Shown: piece after piece, positions 6,455 through 8,223 of the stretch
How the letters are laid out: each line of letters opens with the position of its first letter
Position numbering within the stretch: position 1 is the first letter of the stretch
DNA from: an uncultured Ruminococcus sp.
GTDB taxonomy: Bacteria > Bacillota > Clostridia > Oscillospirales > Acutalibacteraceae
NCBI GenBank assembly: GCA_902773155.1
Contig: CACYDK010000002.1
Location: forward strand, 1 to 8,223
Length of the DNA stretch: 8,223 nt
Direction: 5' to 3'
Notes under the pieces: generated by a model
Seen by the model: only the letters and a program-made list of their open reading frames with translations
What the model was told of the DNA's origin: nothing
The model's database searches: none
Program-made: the position numbers and the translations under genes

Positions 6455-6487
6455 CCGGTCGTAAAAAATACGGCCGGTTTTCTTATT
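6453..6487. terminator. Shared hairpin terminator between duplicated small protein gene and sortase/PAP2 operon
   Basis: An 11-bp stem with one G-U pair (6453-6463 with 6469-6479) and a loop of five A begins within the stop codon of the plus-strand gene. UUUUCUUAUUU follows on the plus strand. On the minus strand it begins 3 bases after the PAP2 stop and is followed by UAUUUUG, so it probably works both ways. Confidence 0.85.
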
Positions 6488-7025
6488 TAGTAAAGTTTTG
6501 TACTACCTGATTAAAAATAGCCACCGAGGTGCTTCCGCATAGAAGCCCGAGGATCATTCCGACAACAACGTCGGACAGATAATGTACTCTGAGATATACC
6601 CGCGAGGAGGATACCATTATAGCGCAAAACAGCACAATGAGCGTCACAGGCCACGGAGCGCGAAGAAGCGATACCGCCACAACGCAGAAGGAGGCTGAGG
6701 TATGCCCCGACGGGAACGAATAGTACTTAGGGCGGTGGATAAGCTGCTCCTCGTCCGGCAGGCTCCACACAGGCCGCTCGCGGCGGACAATGTGCTTGAG
6801 CATGACCTCGCAAATCAGCTGAGTAAATCCGAGAGCAAATATAATATTTACTCCCGTAAGCCTCCACGGAGCGTAAATCAGGAACGGCAGGCATATTACG
6901 AACCAGATAATGCCCAGATTTCCCGCAGAAGAAGCGGCGATCATTATTTTATTTTTAAGAGGAGAGCGGATCTTGATAATATTATCAATTACCTTATCGT
7001 CAATGCTCTGTATCTTCTTAAACAT
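6483..7025 (-). CDS. PAP2-family membrane phosphatase
   Basis: Predicted lipid-phosphate phosphatase with its active site on the outer face of the membrane, 180 residues, a normal length for short PAP2 proteins such as the undecaprenyl-diphosphatase BcrC or phosphatidylglycerophosphate phosphatases. All three phosphatase signatures are present: K77-x6-R84-P85, PSGH at 105-108, and S141-R142-x5-H148-x3-D152. Hydrophobic segments lie at about 33-52, 57-76, 110-122, 125-140 and 151-172. It is the last gene of the sortase operon: its ATG (7025) is 11 bases after the stop of the second sortase and has only a weak ribosome binding site, so translational coupling is likely. Neighbours suggest recycling of a lipid carrier or another envelope lipid phosphate, but the substrate cannot be read from sequence. 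Confidence 0.92.
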   Translation of the reverse strand: MFKKIQSIDDKVIDNIIKIRSPLKNKIMIAASSAGNLGIIWFVICLPFLIYAPWRLTGVNIIFALGFTQLICEVMLKHIVRRERPVWSLPDEEQLIHRPKYYSFPSGHTSASFCVVAVSLLRAPWPVTLIVLFCAIMVSSSRVYLRVHYLSDVVVGMILGLLCGSTSVAIFNQVVQNFTK

Positions 7026-7036
7026 AAACGCACCAA

Positions 7037-7798
7037 CTATTTTTCACAAATGACAATGCAGCGGTCAAAGCCGCCCTTTCCGTTGCTTACACAGGTGATA
7101 AGCACCATCATACGTCTTCCGGGCTGGATAACGTAATCTCTTGTATCCTTAGGGGAGACGGTTTTCTTTTTTATTACTTTGTAGTTTACGGTCTGCCAGT
7201 AGTTTCTAAAGCTCACCGTGTCCCCTATTCCCAGATAGCGGATATTATCGAAGAACACGCGGCCGAAATATCCGGTATGACCCGCGATAGCGCAGTTCGT
7301 GTCGGTCATATCTACCGGGAGCGAGGTGTTCATCAGGTGAGCGGCTCCGTAATTCATAGCCGAATCGCTGGCGCCGAGGTATACCGGAAGCCTCATTCCG
7401 ATAGAAGGAGCCGAAACGTAACCGTAAACGTTGTCGGTGATCCCGTAGTTTCCAAGTTTGAGCGCCGCCGAGGTAAAATCGCTGGTGTCGACGGTGAACT
7501 GGTTGTTTACTATAGATTTATTGTAGGCGATACTGTCGCGCTTTAGGCGTTTAATTTGCTTTTGAGTGGGGCCTGAGACCGAGTAGGAATACTCCGGCTC
7601 TGAATCGCCGCTGTTTTGTTCCGAGGCTTTTTTCTTGGATTTGCTCTGCTTCTCGATGCTTTCGATCATTCTGTCGAAGTCGTCGGCGGCGTTGTTTGCC
7701 TTGATCTTCTCGACCTGAACGGAAACAGGCTCGAAAAGCAGGAACACCAATCCGGCAACCAAAAGCAGAGCGGACAGAATAAGAATAAACTTACGCAT
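7037..7798 (-). CDS. Sortase, second of the operon, lacks C-terminal membrane anchor
   Basis: Predicted membrane-bound cysteine transpeptidase, 253 residues. One N-terminal membrane helix (about 4-22) precedes a long polar, charged linker (about 25-100, with a Lys/Ser stretch at 51-60). The sortase barrel (about 110-253) carries the catalytic triad: His174 in AIAGHTGYFG, Cys236 in LITC and Arg246 in DRCIVIC. The stretch LPVYLGASDS followed by MNTSLPV (137-163) resembles class C sortases, but the C-terminal membrane helix of that class is absent and the signature after Cys is VSNGKGGFDR rather than TPYGxNxxR. Class is therefore uncertain (C-like or D-like). Its ATG (7798) overlaps the end of the preceding sortase gene by 8 bases, with GAGG 9 bases upstream, indicating coupled translation. 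It could have a different substrate from its neighbour or a different step, such as wall anchoring. Confidence 0.9.
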   Translation of the reverse strand: MRKFILILSALLLVAGLVFLLFEPVSVQVEKIKANNAADDFDRMIESIEKQSKSKKKASEQNSGDSEPEYSYSVSGPTQKQIKRLKRDSIAYNKSIVNNQFTVDTSDFTSAALKLGNYGITDNVYGYVSAPSIGMRLPVYLGASDSAMNYGAAHLMNTSLPVDMTDTNCAIAGHTGYFGRVFFDNIRYLGIGDTVSFRNYWQTVNYKVIKKKTVSPKDTRDYVIQPGRRMMVLITCVSNGKGGFDRCIVICEK

Positions 7799-8223
7799 CT
7801 TCTTTTACCTCTTTTGAAGCCTTTTTCGAGCGGCGTCTCGCGCCTATAACAGAAAAGGCGGTCAAAGACGCTACGACCAAAATAAAGCCTCCGAGAACGA
7901 GCCACGCGGTAAGATAAGGGATTTTGTAGCCGGCAAAATAGAAGCCTCGAACGATCTCGCCCTCGTCTACTACCTTTACGGAGGAAACCTCCCGTTTTTT
8001 CTCGTTAGTCTTAACACGCTCACCGCGGACTAAAAGGCGGTGGGTATTGACGCCAAAGGGTGTACAGGTCATCAGAGTTACGTAGTCCTTGCCCTGTACG
8101 GTATACAGATCCTTGGTAACCTCGGGCAATACGACCTTGATCTGGTCAACCTTGTACTTGAGAGTTCGGTCAAGAACATGAATATAAAAATAATCGCCCT
8201 TTCTAAGGTCGGTGAGATAGTTG
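7791..8223 (-). CDS. Class C (pilin-type) sortase, N-terminus outside window
   Basis: The C-terminal 143 residues of a sortase that runs off the right edge. Fragment residues 1-31 (DLRKGDYFYIHVLD, then TLKYKVDQIKVV) and TLMTCTPFGVNTHRLLVRGER (49-69) are the class C signature, with catalytic Cys53 and Arg62; the catalytic His must lie outside the window. A C-terminal membrane helix (about 102-126) and a basic tail (RRRSKKASK) are typical of pilus-polymerising sortases. In this class the enzyme joins pilin subunits through LPxTG-like motifs and pilin lysines. It overlaps the next sortase gene by 8 bases and is upstream of it in the same operon. Pilin-like substrates would be expected to the right of the window; that is inference. 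The TTG at 8129 is inside the domain and is not the start. Confidence 0.93.
   Translation of the reverse strand, partial: NYLTDLRKGDYFYIHVLDRTLKYKVDQIKVVLPEVTKDLYTVQGKDYVTLMTCTPFGVNTHRLLVRGERVKTNEKKREVSSVKVVDEGEIVRGFYFAGYKIPYLTAWLVLGGFILVVASLTAFSVIGARRRSKKASKEVKEDA

Noticed and set aside
7666..7905. Minus-strand frame of 79 codons across the sortase junction
   Set aside because: It is a shifted frame over two real sortase genes whose overlap and ribosome binding site are clear.

Overview
The window looks like chromosomal DNA of a Gram-positive Firmicute, most likely a gut clostridium of the Oscillospirales/Ruminococcus kind. This rests on two sortases, a lipobox-type signal on a GH25 lysozyme, strong AGGAGG ribosome binding sites, TTG start codons, sigma-A type promoters and moderate GC in genes with AT-rich spacers. 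The taxon is an inference from style, not from a marker gene.

Layout, left to right. Bases 1-893 (minus) hold an EamA/DMT transporter that runs off the left edge. Bases 944-1870 (minus) hold a CorA-type divalent cation transporter with a strong terminator. Bases 1979-2842 (minus) hold a membrane-anchored metallophosphoesterase. An AT-rich divergent spacer (2843-3069) carries one promoter each way. Bases 3070-4935 (plus) hold a membrane-bound nucleotide-sugar 4,6-dehydratase of the PglF/WbpM/CapD type. A hairpin separates it from a convergent GH25 lipoprotein (4998-5801, minus). A 200-base divergent spacer leads to a 150-residue protein of unknown function (6002-6454, plus) made of two near-identical 72-residue units. 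Another hairpin separates this from a tightly packed minus-strand operon, read right to left: class C sortase (partial, 7791-8223), a second sortase (7037-7798) and a PAP2 phosphatase (6483-7025).

The common theme from 3070 onward is the cell surface: sugar-nucleotide synthesis, a peptidoglycan hydrolase, sortases that join or anchor surface proteins, and a lipid-phosphate phosphatase. The class C sortase suggests pilin-like substrates encoded just beyond the right edge. The left part is general transport and housekeeping. No RNA genes, CRISPR array or mobile element were seen. The least explained element is the duplicated small protein, where both copies appear to be held under strong protein-level selection.
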